Assembly: GCF_000006565.2 (NCBI RefSeq)
Contig: NC_031472.1
Location: 773,227 to 837,226 of the forward strand
Reading direction: 5' to 3'
Source of the DNA: Toxoplasma gondii ME49
Lineage: Eukaryota; Apicomplexa; Conoidasida; Eucoccidiorida; Sarcocystidae
DNA: 64,000 bases
Numbering within the stretch: position 1 is the stretch's first letter; every line of letters starts with the position of its first letter. Shown in pieces: positions 33,283 through 46,366 of this stretch. Made by a program: the position numbers and the translations under genes. Under the pieces are notes generated by a model, which saw only the letters and a program-made list of their open reading frames with translations, searched no databases and was not told the DNA's origin.

Positions 33283-34002
33283 TCTTCAATTCACGAAAAC
33301 TCTTCGTTGTATATTTCGGTAAACCTGAAACGGTGGTTTGTCTACGAGGTACGGTGTGTCAGTTCATGTGTATCCAGTGTCTTATCCCAGAGAAACGAGT
33401 TCATCGGCCGTCCTGACGCGCGACGAAAGGACGCCAACTGTGCTGCCTTTGTGCCGGCAGGCGGTGCATAGTATCTGATGAAGACCCCTGTTGAAACTTG
33501 CCTAAGGGAAAGCGGCCTAACATCCCTGTGGCAACTCACCAGGCGATTTCAGGCCTCCACGGAGCAAGCAGTATCGCCCAACGCCACATGAAATCGTACG
33601 AGAGACAATTCGTTTTATAAAGGATCCTCGCGTGCAGGGAAAAAAGAGCACCCTTTCAGGCCAACTGGAATCCCTGTTTCCACGAGTTCATCTAGATTCC
33701 CCCAACGTATTGACTGTTAACGAAAACAGGACAGCCGAGAGGGGGAACCAATTTTTATTTCATCAAGTCAGAGAGAGCAATATCTTGTGGGTATGCATTT
33801 CAGTCTCGATCTGTTGTTCTGCTGAGGAAAAAGTGAAGGGCACGACTGACCGCACACGTCTCGTATCCTTACGGAGACAGCTACAAGCGGCGTTTCTGTG
33901 TCTTCTGGGCAAATTCTCATGCGTTTTATCTGAGTACGAGAACCCACTTGCATGATCCCAGTTCGAGTATTCCTATTCCTTCATTTTCTACGGGTATCCT
34001 AG

Positions 34003-34184
34003 TGAAGAGCTCCACTGTAGAGAAAGCATTGCCCCGGGCTGAAGAAACCGACGCCGAGGAACAAGCGGGCATGTCCAGGAGAAAGTGGTGGACCTACGGA
34101 TGTCTTCTGTTGGTTGTCTACACACTAGAAGATAAGCACCGGATCTCTCTTCCCATACCACGAATTCCACAACTGTTTTTCTAA
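34003..34184 (+). CDS. Candidate terminal exon with membrane helix
   Basis: The acceptor CATTTTCTACGGGTATCCTAG precedes an open frame ending in TAA at 34182-34184. It reads an acidic stretch (RAEETDAEEQAGMSRRK), then WWTYGCLLLVVYTL, which could be a short membrane helix, then a Pro-rich tail. It could close a secreted or membrane protein whose leader is the ORF at 33067; phase agreement was not established. Confidence 0.2.
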
Positions 34185-35362
34185 CGGCGTCCTCTCCAAA
34201 ACAATCCAAAACAAGCACGCTGTCGCGGGCCTCTAAGAAAGGTTGCTTTCGTCTGTGTCGCCGTCCGTGCGCTACCGCGCCGCGCGTAGAACCGGGCCGG
34301 CTTCTCTGCGGCTGTTCTCCAGCGTGGAAGAACGGAACGGCGCTGAATGTGCGTGAATAATTTTATTTTCGTATCCCTGCTTGATAGAAGATAGCATTTC
34401 TCCTAGTTCTGCTGCATGCTTTCCGTTTTGCATCGCGTTTTCGTGAATAATAAACGACGGCGTCCTCCCGTTCTGCTGATGGAAGACGGGGAAAGCTGTC
34501 CTTTTCGGAAAGTAGGTCACGCAGCTGGGCAGTGACAGCGCTCTCTGGTGTGTGTCTTCACGACAGTATGACTAAAAGGGCGATCCCGGCAATTTCTTGA
34601 TGCGCATTTTCTCGGAGATCCATGTATTCTTCGTGGGTCGGCGACAAGGAGAAAGGCAGAAGACGATCCATACCCAAAAGCGCCCGGAAGAGGCGGCAAT
34701 GAGGGAGGCGGGCGATTTTGCCCTGAATAGGAGATGAGGCGAAGAAGAAGTGGCGGACTCAAATCCGAACCTTGCCTCTCATCTTTGTTTCCGTGTTTCT
34801 GGGTCCGGAAGCGGCGTTTTTCTCTGAAACACCTCCAAATGCTCAGTCCGTAGCTTACCCCCTGACGACCTTGCAGCTGTAAAAGGCGACTAGTCGTGCA
34901 TCTGTGACCAATGGCAAGCCACGTTTTCCTTCATATGATGTGATTTTAACGTCTTTTCTCAATTTGACCCAGTAGTTTAGGGCTCGACACGCCAGGTTGA
35001 TGTTCATTTTGCGGTCGAAGGCACAAGTGACTTGGCCGTCGGATTCCGTGGAATCACGGCTGACAGGAAGAACGCGTTCCCGCGCGCTTGCTTGGAAACA
35101 GGCTTCACAGTTTTGCTGCATCCCAAACGTACCATATTTCCTGTTTCTGTCAGTTTCCCCAGCCTTACGCTCTAATTGAGCGTCTCTTCTCTTCCTGATT
35201 CGTTTTTTCCTGGCATTTTCCCCTTCACTCGCCACCGCACACATGGGTCTGTGACCCTGCAAACCCGGTCTGCAGCTGCGCTTCCCGGTCGCATGAATTC
35301 GGAAAATCGTCATGCTTTAGCCATTTCTTTGCGTGCGGTTTCCGTTTTCCTCTCCATTCACC

Positions 35363-38300
35363 ATGGCCTCTCTTCAGCTGCCTGTCGGTCTCTCGCACTC
35401 ATCGCTGGCGCATCCGGCCGTCGACCAGCAGCTTCTGCGCACGGAATTGCCGCCTGCTGCTATGCTGCCTTCGGGTGTATTGACACCCCAGCGGAGAGCC
35501 ACGCTGCCTGCTTCGCGACAAGGCAGCGAACGCTGGACTTCCACCGTTGTTTATCCATCATCTTCCGCTCAGCAGACTTCGTCCGCACAAACGCACGCGT
35601 CTTCCCTTCCTTCTTACTCCTCGTCGTTTCCTTTCGTTTTCCCGCCACCTGTTGGGCCGAACCCCGGTCTCTCCGCAGAACCTGACGCATCTGCGCACGG
35701 GTGTCGGCCTGCGGTGCCGGCGGCTCCCGGAAGTGCGGCGTACATGACCTCTGCACTTTCGTGTGTGTCTTCGCTGCCGCCGGGTGCGGTGCCGACTGTC
35801 TCGGCACCTGCTTTTCCGTATGTCGTGTGTCCGGACGGGTCTCGCGCACCGAGCTTGTCTCGCGTCGTTCCCATAATTTTGACGAGTCCGCTGCGCAGGA
35901 AGAAGCTGACAACTGCGGTCACGCGCCGGGAGTCCTCACACGGAGAGGAGGCGACTGCTTCCGCAGCGAAAGGTCCAACACCCTCCCTGTCCAGCGGCCA
36001 AGGCCGAGGCGGTGCCGCTTACGCGGTCTCTCGGGACCGCACCCGCGCGGCGTCTGCGGGGTACAGCGGTCGCACTCAAGGCGAGAACGGGGAGGGTGCG
36101 TCTCCGAGTCGGCAAAACATTGTGAGAGAGTTCTCCTCTCCCCTCCCTTCAGACAGGTCTCCACTAAGGGCCGCTTCCCTCGACAGGTTCGGCGGTGTGC
36201 AGCCGCCCTCCTCGCTGTTTTTTGTCTCGCCTTCTGCTGTTACAGCCGAGAGACCCCGCCGGGCGGCCGGAGACGGGGAACACAGTGCGCGTGCAGACCA
36301 CACCGAGACCGAGAGAAGCATGGTCTTCCTCTCGAGCCCCTTCCACCGGTCGCTGCCGTCTTCGCGAAATAGCCACATTCGGAGTTCGCACACCCGCGGA
36401 GGCAGCGGCGAGGCGTCTTTTGCCGGAGTAGCTCCTGTCCACGACCCTGAAGGGTCTCTCCACTCGCATTCTGCTCCGCCTTCGCGCCTCGTTGCGGGAC
36501 TGCATATCTCTTCCCACCTCTCGTCTTCGAGTTCTTCTCTCACCGGCGGGACCTCGTCTCTCCAGCACCCAGGGGCGGCCGCGGCATCTGCGGCTTCCTT
36601 CTCGAGTGTTTTGGGGAGGAGCGAGGAGGCGCCTGCCGGGCCGGCGTCTATGCACTCGTCCTTCTCTTCCGCTCGCGCTCTCGCGCGACCGGCGGCTCCC
36701 GCCTTTCTGTCGCCCCAGAAGTTCGATGCATCCTTGCCACCCCGCTCATCTGCGCTTCTTTCGTCTTCCGGAGGTTTGGCGCTCGTCGTCAGCGAAAATC
36801 AGAAGAGCGACTTTGCGGAGATTGCCCCCAACCGATGGGCGTGGGGCGTGCGACTGGGGGAGCGCGCCTGGGAGGCGTATAGACACCAGATGGCCCTCAC
36901 GTCTCACTTTGCCGTCACGAGCGACGAGGTGGCGCGCACCCTGCTCCAGGGGAAGTACCCTGAGAGCCTGCAAACGCTCGTCTCGGCCTCGAAGTATAAC
37001 GAAGACCGCCGCGAGGAGGCGCCGCAGAGACAGGCCCGAGAAGAAGGCGGCGCCCGGGAGAGGGCGAGCCCGAGGCGACGAGGGCAGCGGGACGGAGGAC
37101 TGGAAGGCGTAGAGCGACAGCAAGCGAGGTCGCGACGCAGGTCTTCTTCTGAAGAGGACCGGGCACTCGAAGACAAACTCCAAGAGATCTCCGATGAAGA
37201 CTCTTTACCCTCCCAAGGCCGCCCCGGCCGCCCCACCCCGGTCTTCCCGGGACTCTCGTCTGTGTCGCGCAAAGGTTCCCCAGACGAAAACGCCGTCGAA
37301 GAAGGCGGCTTCCTCGATGCAGCGCTCAGCTCTTCGGACGAAGAAGACGAGAGAAGGACGCGAGCGCCCGGAGCACATGCTCCAGAAGGAGATGAAAACA
37401 TTCAGGCGGACGAAGCAGCGAACCAAGTCGCTGTTGAGCGGAAAGAAACCCGCTGGTCTGTGGAAAACCTGCGAGACGCAGCCGCCGCTGCGAGCCAGCG
37501 CCTCGATGTCCACCTCGTAAGACAGACGAGAAAGACAGAAGAACAGGTGCAGGGAAGACGATTTGAAGCCAGAGACGGAGAAAGTCGGAGAACGGGGAAG
37601 AACAGTGGGGCGGGGTGAAAAAGAGGCTAAGCAGGCGAGGGTGGGGAACAGGGAACGAGAACAAGAAGAAAGAGAAAACCAGGAAGGTAGCGTTTGAACG
37701 TTCGGCCTGTCCCTGGCGTGTTGGTGGAAAAACCACGGGATTGGCAGGATCCGAGTAAGGCTGTCGTTTTTCTTTTGTCTCGCAGACGATGGCTCCCCAA
37801 CTGGGAGCACCCGTTCAACCTCCGCTTCGCGACGTCGTCGCTCGAACGCCTTTGTCTCTGGGGGCGCCGCACAAAGCCCGCAGTCGCCCCTCTGTGCAGC
37901 TGAGACTCGACCGGGAGGCGAAGGCCACACATCGCTCTTCTCAAGAGAGAACCAGCGAAGGTAAGAAGCCGGTCTCCACTCCGGAAGAGCTGATGGTGAG
38001 GGGACGGGAGGCGGAATAACGAGGAAACACCTCGTTCTGCGTCTTCTCAGTTGATGTTGACAAAAAGCGGACAGTGCCTGATCTTTGTTTGAGTCAGTCG
38101 CGAAAGAGGGCATCTGCTCATGAGAAGGAGAGACGCCAAGGGAGAAGAAAGAAAGAGAGACAGGAGATGGAGAGGGTAAATTCGTGGCAGTGGACTGGAG
38201 TGTGTATGGAAGCGGAGCACCGAGGCTCTCGCTCAGGCACCACCGAGGGAAGAAGGTGGAAGCGGGCATTCGAAACGGAGACGGGGATTTCGGGGGAAAC

Positions 38301-41300
38301 AGCAGTGCTTCTGTCCGTTTGTCTTGCCCCTCTTTCTCTCTTTTTTCCCTCTCTATCCTGCTGTCTTGTGTTCGATGCTGCTGTGCAGGCCATGTGGGGT
38401 CGCGGCGAGAAGAGGCTGCGTCCCCGTCGTCTCACCCCACGGTTGCTTCGCCTCACGCCTCGGGGGTCCCTCGCTCTTCTTCGGAGGCGCCTCTGTGCGA
38501 GCCCGCGTCTTGTCGGCGCCCCAGAGGGCGAGAGGACGACCACTCATTGAGGAGACACTTCCCGGCCACCCCACAGTCGCGGCGCTCTCACGTCCCGCAT
38601 GCAGGAACTGCGGAAAAGCTCCCGAGCTCGCATATCTCTGCCTTTCCGCGTCCGTTGCCGCTCCTGGGCAGAGGAGCCCAGGTGTCTCTTCCGCCCCCCA
38701 CCAGCATCTCCTCTCCCTCTAGCCGTCGGCGAGTGCCTGCAGGAGGCTTGGACGAGGCTGCGCCTCGCGTCACAACCGCAGAAAGGACAAGAGACGACGA
38801 GCGAGAAGCGCGTTTCTCGGGTCGTGTTGAAGGCGAGGAGAACTTGCGGGATGAGACATATTCGGCAGGGGGAGAAGAGGACGGGGACGGACGACGAGAG
38901 GAGACTGCCTCTCCGGAGAGCGCCAAGAATGCTCCCGCTTTGCGGACGCGGAAAAGCGGAACTGTTTTCGGCAAACGGGCAAGGCCAACTCTCTCGACTC
39001 CTCACCTCCCGGAAACCGAACGGCGGCGGGCGAGTGACCCTGGGAGTCTCTCCGACACGGGTGTCTCCACCCCACACGACCGCCTGCTGTCGCCTCGCGC
39101 GCGGCCCAGGCGAAGAAGCGACGGGAGCCTCGAGGGCCACAGAGGTGCGAGGAGGAAGTCGACACTCCTGCGGGCTCTAGGCGAAGACAGAGAATGGGGA
39201 GACCTGAGAACCGTGGAGAGACTTCAGGCTGCGTCGCCCTCCAGCGCGCTGCGTGCAGTCCTGCGATCGGAGAGAGAGAAGAAGACCGTCGCATTTGTCG
39301 AGGAGGAAGTAGGCGAGAGGCGAAAAGACGAGAGGGGACAGAGAGAAGAGGAAGAGGGACGGAGACAAGAGAAGAGACAAGAGGACAGGCAAGAAGACGA
39401 CCAAGCCCGAGAAGACGCGATGCCTTCTGGAGACATCCTCGAAGCGCTGGCGCGTCAACGAAGAGACGCAGAAGATAGCGATGAGTTGCAAAGTGTCTCA
39501 AGTGGAACTTCTCTGGAGGATTACCTCGCTCGCAGGAACCCCTTCCGCGTCTCAGCAGACAGCGAAGAAAAACGACGCAGACATCGCGAGCCGGACTCGA
39601 CTCTCCCTGATCCACATCTCAGTGCGTCTCGAGTCGACAAAGCTCCTTCCCCGTCGGATGCTCCCTCTTATTCTTCGCCGACGTCTGCGATTGCTGAGCG
39701 GCAGTTGGGAGACGACGCCTTTTCGTCTCCTCTTGAGTTTGAGGGCCCAGGCGACTTTTCCGGGGATTTTTTCGATGCAGAGCCTGCGAACGGCGAGGGA
39801 GAGGATAGGCAGGAAGCTCCGGGGAACTCGTTGCAGCTTGCCGTCGGTGACGAGGCTGCGGGGAGAGATGTGGGCTGTGGGCCTTCGCCTCCAGGTGGCG
39901 CCCTCACGCAGGATGCCGCGACTCCGGCGCGTCTCCAGTTGGCACTGCCGAGCGACTCTTCTCTTCACCTGCGTCCTCCGTCTCCACGCACGCCTCTGGC
40001 GTCTGCAGGCGCAGTGGCTTCGGGCGAGGTCCTGGAGCGCCCATTGGTGTTGCCCCCTGCAGTCGCGTCTGTGCAGCGCGGCATCCAAACTTCGCTGCCT
40101 TCTTCGCCAGAGACGCGCGCCTCTCGGCGGGGGCGCGGCGACCACGGCCGGCGCTTCGGGCGACCTGCGTCTGCGCGTTTGCCGGTGGTCACAGTTGGCG
40201 CGCGTCTCGTCGAGGAGCCGATCTCTTCGACGCTGGAGAAGCAAGGTTCCGAGGGCGAGGAAGAGGGCATCTGTGGGGTCGACTCGGCGTCTCCGTTTCG
40301 CGAAGGTGGAGGGGCCTTCGCGGCCTCCCCGGCGCGGTCGGAGGTCGGCAGCAAGCAGAGGAGATATCCCTTGAGACAGCGCCTGCCTGCCCTGAAGCCC
40401 TGGCTGGGCGAGTACGCGCGGTACGGGTACAAAGACGGCGAGTGGGGTCTGGTGGGCGTCTCTCGGTGCGTCAACCAAGACGCCTTGAGGACCGTCGCGA
40501 GAGACGTAACAGTTGACGGTGTCTTGGGGGCCGTCGGCGGCCGAGAGGAGAAGAAACGACAGAAAATGCTGCGAAACGGAAGGTTGCTCGAACTCGCTGT
40601 CGACGAAAGACAGCAGATGCACCGACACGGACGACCCTTCAAACTGGCCGACGCCGGAGAAGAAGAAGGAGAGGGGGTCGAACGCAGCGGGGGGGAAGCA
40701 ACTGGCGAAGAAGGCGTTTTGGTACTGCCGGTGCGAGACGCCGGAGAGAAGAAGAGCAGTCGGCGCAAGAGGGTGCGAAAGAGAAGACGCGAGCCACCGG
40801 AGAGACAAGAGGAGGAGAGGGGAAAGCGAGAGCGACGCCACAGAGACGAGGGCCGACGAGAGGAGGTGGGGGAGAGAGAAGAAAGGAGACGCGGGCGGAG
40901 GAGCAGTGGAGAGCCGGAGCGAACACGCACAAGCAGTGAGCCTGCACAGGACAAGGCCGGAGGCGAGGCACAGGGGAAAGGGGACTCCCGAGAAGAAGAT
41001 AGAGAGAAGAAGAGCAACAAGAAGAGACATTCGAAGAGCCAGGCGGAGGAAAAGGTCTCAAGTGACGAGAGAGAGACTGAACTTCAGAGAGGACGTGGTA
41101 GAGGCCAAGGAGAGAGAACAGAAAACACCCGAACATCCGATCTGACCAGCACCACCTACGAAGAAGGTCAAGACGGAACCCGCAGACTCTTCACCTACAG
41201 TGCGTCTTTTTCTTTGCTTCTGTTGAACGGAATGGAAGGAGAAGAGCGTTTCTCTACCATCGGGCCGTTATTTCATTTGCTTTCTGTCGGTACATGTGGA

Positions 41301-43306
41301 TCTTTGCATGCTCGGGCGTTCGTCACCCTCTTGTTCGTGGTCCTTGCTGTGTTGTTGTTTTTGATTTCACCGTCTCGTTTCGCTTTCTTTTATCCCGACG
41401 CACGTTGACAACCGCCCGCAGTCCTCCGTTGGATCCCCGGGCCTTTTCTGGTCTCGCGCGTTTGGAATTGGAGCTTCTCCTCTTGGCTCCGACTTCGCCA
41501 CGTTGTTCTTCTGCGCGTCTCCTCGTGTTCCTCGATCTGTGTGTCTCCGTACCCCCTCCCACCGGTTTAGTCGTTTTCGCTCGCGTTTCCGCCTATCTGT
41601 TTCTCCCGTTATGTTGCTGGTTGTCCCAGTCTTCTTCTGCGCGCCGCACAGACACGGCGATGATTGCTGTCGCCTCTCTCCTTGTCTCTCTGCTGCAGAG
41701 GCCGTTACCCTCCCCAGCGAGTGGGTGTGGATGAACGCGAACGCGGAAGGAACGCTCAAGGTAGGAAGGTGTCTTTGGATGCGTCATGTTGAGACATTTC
41801 GCTGACACAAGCTCCACTTTGCGTTTCCCTCTCGGGTGCAGGGGCGCGAGCAGAGTTTTTTACAGACCGCGAAACAGCCCAGTAAACATGCGCTGCGGAG
41901 CTGAGCATCTGTGCGTCGTGCCAAGTTTCTTGTGTGGCCGCGTGTACGCCAGGGGCTTGTGTCGAGAGAAACATGCGTTTTTTCTCGTACCTTCCTGCTT
42001 ATAGATTTCTCTGGAGGAGCGTCCTACGGGTCGCTATGCCAACTTTCGATTCCTGTCTTCTGTTTCCTCCACTCCGTTCCTCGATGCTGTGTCGCGGAGC
42101 GCACTGTTCTTCTGTTTTCTCGAGGCGAGTCTTCCAGTTCTTCGCTGTCCAGTCTCATTCAGTTTTTCGATGGCGTCTTGAATCTCTCTCGTTTCACAGG
42201 CCGCGTTTTCGGACTGCGGCGCTGTGTTTTTCTTTGGGATTTTCCAGTGCTTTCGGTTGCTGTGCGTCTTCCTTTCTCCGCAGACGGCTCTTCTAAGTCG
42301 GTGCGGAGCCAACAGCCATACGCTCCTCCTTCGTCTCGCGCCTGGAGAGACAAAGCCGCCTATCGACAGCGGGGAGTTCGTCCATGTAAGATTTGTTTGA
42401 TTTTTTCTGGATCCCCCTTTCTCGCTCATTTTTCTGTTTCCCGAGTCCTTCTCGGTCTTCCTTCTTTTCGTTTTTTTTCTGCTTTGACCCTCTTCGTAAC
42501 CGTCTCGGCGTTTCGCTTTCTCGATCTCTGTCTCTGCGGTCTTCTCCATCGCACGCGTCGTTCCGAATAGTTGTGTTTCTCTTTTTTCGCGGTATGTTTC
42601 GTTTCGTCTGTCGTCCGGCTTTTGTCGACAGTACGGCGTGGTCACGATGGGGAGCGGCCTGCGGGTGAGAGTCGGAGAGAAAGAAGCTGTCCTGGACGCG
42701 GAGGGAGTTTTCTTCATTCCACACCACACGGTTTGGAGTCTCTTCAACGCCAGCAGGTTCGTCTGGGGACAGATGGGAGCGGAACGCCAAGCGACCTCCA
42801 ACAGGGACGAGAAGTGTGAGGGAATGGCAGCGCGAGTCAGAGCCGTGAGATGTCGTGTCTCTGACCAGCTGTCGCTACTGTTTGCTTCTGGGGAAGGCGC
42901 GTTAGGAACAAAGGACGAAAGGCACGGAGGGGAAGGAAGCGACAAGAGGGAGAGGCAGAGGCAGCAGACAGGCAAAGCACTGGTTTGGAGTTGCTCGAAG
43001 AGAGAAATGAGACGGAGAAGGAGGAAGGTGGGGCGACAAGGCTGGAGACAAGCGGGGGAGATACTTCGCGGCGAAGGTTTAGATATTCTTCTGTGGAGGA
43101 GCGGCTTGGTGCGGTCTGCGACAAGTAAAAAGCGTAAAGGAAAGAGTGTATGTTCTCGTTTGGAGATCCTCGTTTAGAGTTTAGAATCCAGCATTCAGAG
43201 AACAGGGTGAAGTCGTTTCTCTTCACTGTGTTTTTTTCGTTTTTTTATGTGCTGCAGAAATGGCGAACACATCGACGTATATCTTACTTTCTGGAAAGTA
43301 CAGTAA
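35363..43306 (+). CDS. CENP-C / Mif2-like kinetochore protein
   Basis: Exons 35363-37516, 37786-37960, 38389-41199, 41699-41760, 42284-42385, 42632-42756 and 43258-43306 (TAA) join in phase to give 1825 residues. The ATG at 35363 has a strong context (CACCATGG); no upstream in-frame ATG was found. Residues 1-1430 are mostly disordered, charged and Ser-rich. Near residue 1438, RRYPLRQRLPALKPWLGEYA resembles the CENP-C motif (R-rich, Pro, then W-x-G-E), which binds CENP-A nucleosomes in other eukaryotes. The last four exons form a Mif2/CENP-C cupin: TLLLRLAPGETKPP, then YGVVTMGSGLRVRV, then GVFFIPHHTVWSLFNAS, then EHIDVYLTFWKVQ. In yeast and animals this cupin makes the homodimer. Expected location: the inner kinetochore. 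An in-frame basic region lies at ~40.7-41.1 kb. An out-of-frame upstream ATG at 35293 overlaps the start. Confidence 0.85.
35473..35489. repeat. Dispersed palindrome copy in coding sequence
   Basis: GGGTGTATTGACACCCC within exon 1 of the CENP-C-like gene, read as Gly-Val-Leu-Thr-Pro. Confidence 0.75.
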
Positions 43307-45292
43307 ACAGCTACGCAGGGAGTTTCACAATGAGCAACCCGTGAGTTTCGGAGGCGACTCCTGTTTGCCTTTTCTCTCGTCGCTTTGCTGTCTCGGCGGC
43401 TCGTACTTCTCCGTGTTCTTTCGGCTTCTCTCCTCCGTTCCTGTCTCGAAGAGAAACGCGGGAGTATGTGGAGTTTCCGTCTCACAGCGTGAATGGGCTG
43501 TTGTTGGTGGAGGAGGCAGGGGCAAAAAGAGATTCTGCGAAAAAGAAGGGGAGAGAACCGCGGTGGGAGATTTACGGACACAAGCCCGATTCCGTAGACG
43601 GCACCTCCGTGCTTTCGCGTTCTCTCGCTACCGTCTGAGTTCTGTCTTGATACTTTCCGTCCCTCAGGTTCCCTTTTTTTCGCGTTTTGCTCGTCTTTCG
43701 TGGTTGCTCTTGAGTCTTTCTTCTTACTGGTACGCTTCTTCCCGCTTGCTTCGTGCTCTGCTCGTTCTCTCTCCCCTCTGTGTCTCAGCCGGTCTCACTC
43801 GTTGGCCTGTGGCACAGAAGAAGAAGGAAGTCTGCAATTTCAAGTCACAAATGAGAGACAGGGCCTCCTTCTGGGGACCTTTCTGGATGCCCGGATGTGA
43901 CGAGTTTCCAAATTCCGTATCTCCGGGCCAGCTTGTCAATAAGATTCATTTTGGTGTGGAACGACTCTCTGCTTGAGAAATCAGTGATCTTGTCGCAGTT
44001 CGTGCTTCGTGGTGCCTACTTGTTTCCCTGCGAGCGCCAGTTGACGAATGGTAACTTCATTTGAAGAAAGAGAAAGGGGAAGAGAGCCGATGGTAGCGAG
44101 CCAACAGAGCGTAGATGAGCAGAGATCTAGTGCAGGAGTCGTGCGTCTTACGACGAACGCGGAAGATCTGGTGGTCCCGCGCAGCCACAGAAACTGCACA
44201 CGAGTCCGGTTGAGACAGAAGCATAGTGCCCAAGACGCGACGGCGAAAATCGGTTGTTCTTCGCATCCACCGGTACACTCCGATCTGGCAAAGTCTAGCT
44301 GAGACAGGAACGGAGGAAGAAATGTAAACTGTGACGCCGCGCGATTCAAGTGCCGCGCTAACAGCGACGTACAATGTCAGACGCCGGCGAACGTGGGTGC
44401 ACATACGGCACGATAGGCGTGAACAGATTTCGGGACAGAAAAGTTGCCGCTGTCGACTTCTTGAAGCCAAGCCCGGTGCCACGAGAGAGGTGTTACGATA
44501 TGTCAGTGAACAATCACATAGAAGCGAGAGGGAGGGATTTTATTACTAGTTTTGTGCGTAGGTGGTTGTGATTTGTTCTGCTTCCCGACCCATGATGACC
44601 TAGAATGCTGAGGGCACTGTCGCCGTGATATGGCTGGTATTTGGTGCCAGTCCTGCGGGCATAGGCTCTTCACGCGCTCAGGGTTACGGACCAACAGAGA
44701 TGCATCGGGACATCGTCGGACACAGTATTGTCACTTCGTTTATGGAGCCACTAAAAGCGCCCAAAGCAGAGGCCGTCTCAAAGAGTGGCTCAGCACTGAC
44801 AGGATATAGGAAAGATTGAAAGTGTCACTACGCTCGGCAGACGCTTTGAACGTGTAGTCCTTAGATTCCTTAGATCGTGTTGCCGGCCCATTCTCCCAGG
44901 TTGGCTGTTCGTTGGGTTCTGTTGTAAAAACATGGTGGCAGTGGTATGCTCCTTAGAGAAAAAGTTGTCCTCAGCAGCTGTCCTCCAAACTCAAGGAGTT
45001 TCATCACCGTCGTACAAGAGATTTGCGCACCCCATTTTGCTCGCCCAACTGGACTATTTACACTTCTTGCGACGTTTTCTGTTTCTCATTCTTGCGGAGC
45101 TACCGATATTCGGTAGCCGGTTTGCTTCTGCCTCATTTACTTTGAAAGGGAATATTCATTCCCAGAGACAATAGTAGCAAAGGGTCGTCAGCAAAACGGC
45201 TCCTGCCGAATGCTGCCACCGTTCTTTTCTGGCATACGTTAGTATGTATTAAAGCAAATATCGACTCCCGGGTGACTGAGCGGCCCGTGCGT

Positions 45293-45395
45293 CGCAATTG
45301 TTTGAGACTGCATCGTTAGTTAAGCAATTGGAAAGGGCACCCTTCGCAATTGTTTGAGACTGCATCGTTAGTTAAGCAATTGGAAAGGGCACCCT
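45293..45395. repeat. 52-bp direct tandem duplication
   Basis: The unit starting CGCAATTGTTTGAGACTGCA at 45293 repeats at 45345 with 51 of 52 bases unchanged (copy 2 ends 45395). Each copy has CAATTG near both ends. The near identity suggests recent origin. Confidence 0.95.
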
Positions 45396-46366
45396 CCTGT
45401 CGACATGTGTTTTAGGAGCACGCATCCAGGTTCGCATTTGTGTTACGCTCCTAGACATCAGAACCGGTATGTCTTAACCAGAAATAGACAGGGTTCTTCG
45501 ACGATTTCGAACCCCGTCCAGTCTGCGGGTTCCCCTTCTGCTGAGCAGAGGCAGTACAGTGTATCAGGAACAGTCTAGCGCTTTGCGTTGCATTTTAGCA
45601 GCGAGCTTGCCTCAGAACGATAACACATAGACAGCCGGCGCAGCTATCCGTCATGAGACGAGCTGCATTCCTGTGTATTTGCCAAACGCAGCACTCTAGG
45701 ACAACACCACATGTGAGACTGCTCGTCTCCAAAGGTAGCAAGCAACGCGTGAGCAAGCACTATGCCTCAAGCACCACAAGCGACAGAGGGTTTCGACGCA
45801 GTCAGCCCTGCCGGAAAAATCCTTGCTTGATTGACATCGAAACAGCAAATGCCGGTCCAGTCGCCACTGCGCGCTGATCCAGTGAGACACGTAACTTCCC
45901 TCCATCACAGACATCGTAAGTCAAATAGAAAGTTTCTGTGTAGAGCTTGTGATCGATTCCCGGGGAACTCGGGGGGGTGGCTGACTAAAACAGCTTTTCG
46001 ACTTGGAATTTGACGATGCCACGCGTAAGTCATTCGCCTGATGATGTGGGTTTTTATTCATCGATAACACTCTACGTTGAAACATTTCCTAGCAAAGGCT
46101 TTTGAGCTTTTTTGAGCTTCTGCACCGCTCTGGGAGCTGTCACAGATACTGAACCACTTAAACTACACCTTGGCTCTGCGATGTCGTCGCTGATGTAGAT
46201 TCAAGGATGGTGCCCGTACCAAGTGGCCGGATTTTTCAGGGTCTTCGTTGGCAAGTATTCACACAGTGCGCTTGCCTTTGCATGGTTTTGGAGACATCAC
46301 AGTTGCTGTCCACTGTCGCAGCCAGCGTCCTTTCACTAGTCTGTGGCATTCCCTACTTGGCCGCAT

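Larger units (their letters stand above)
31502..35362. other. Gene-poor block 1
   Basis: Between clathrin light chain and the CENP-C-like gene. Sequence texture differs from the flanks: fewer C/T tracts, more even base use and no ORF over ~160 codons. Three weak coding candidates are listed separately (32038, 33067, 34003). No transfer RNA, ribosomal RNA or transposase pattern was seen. Confidence 0.5.

Noticed and set aside
39552..41030. 492- and 351-codon minus-strand ORFs under the CENP-C-like gene
   Set aside because: Leu/Ser/Arg-rich reflections of the Glu/Arg-rich sense frame.
45480..45530. GGGTTCGAAATC word resembling a tRNA B box
   Set aside because: Flanking sequence cannot form a cloverleaf.
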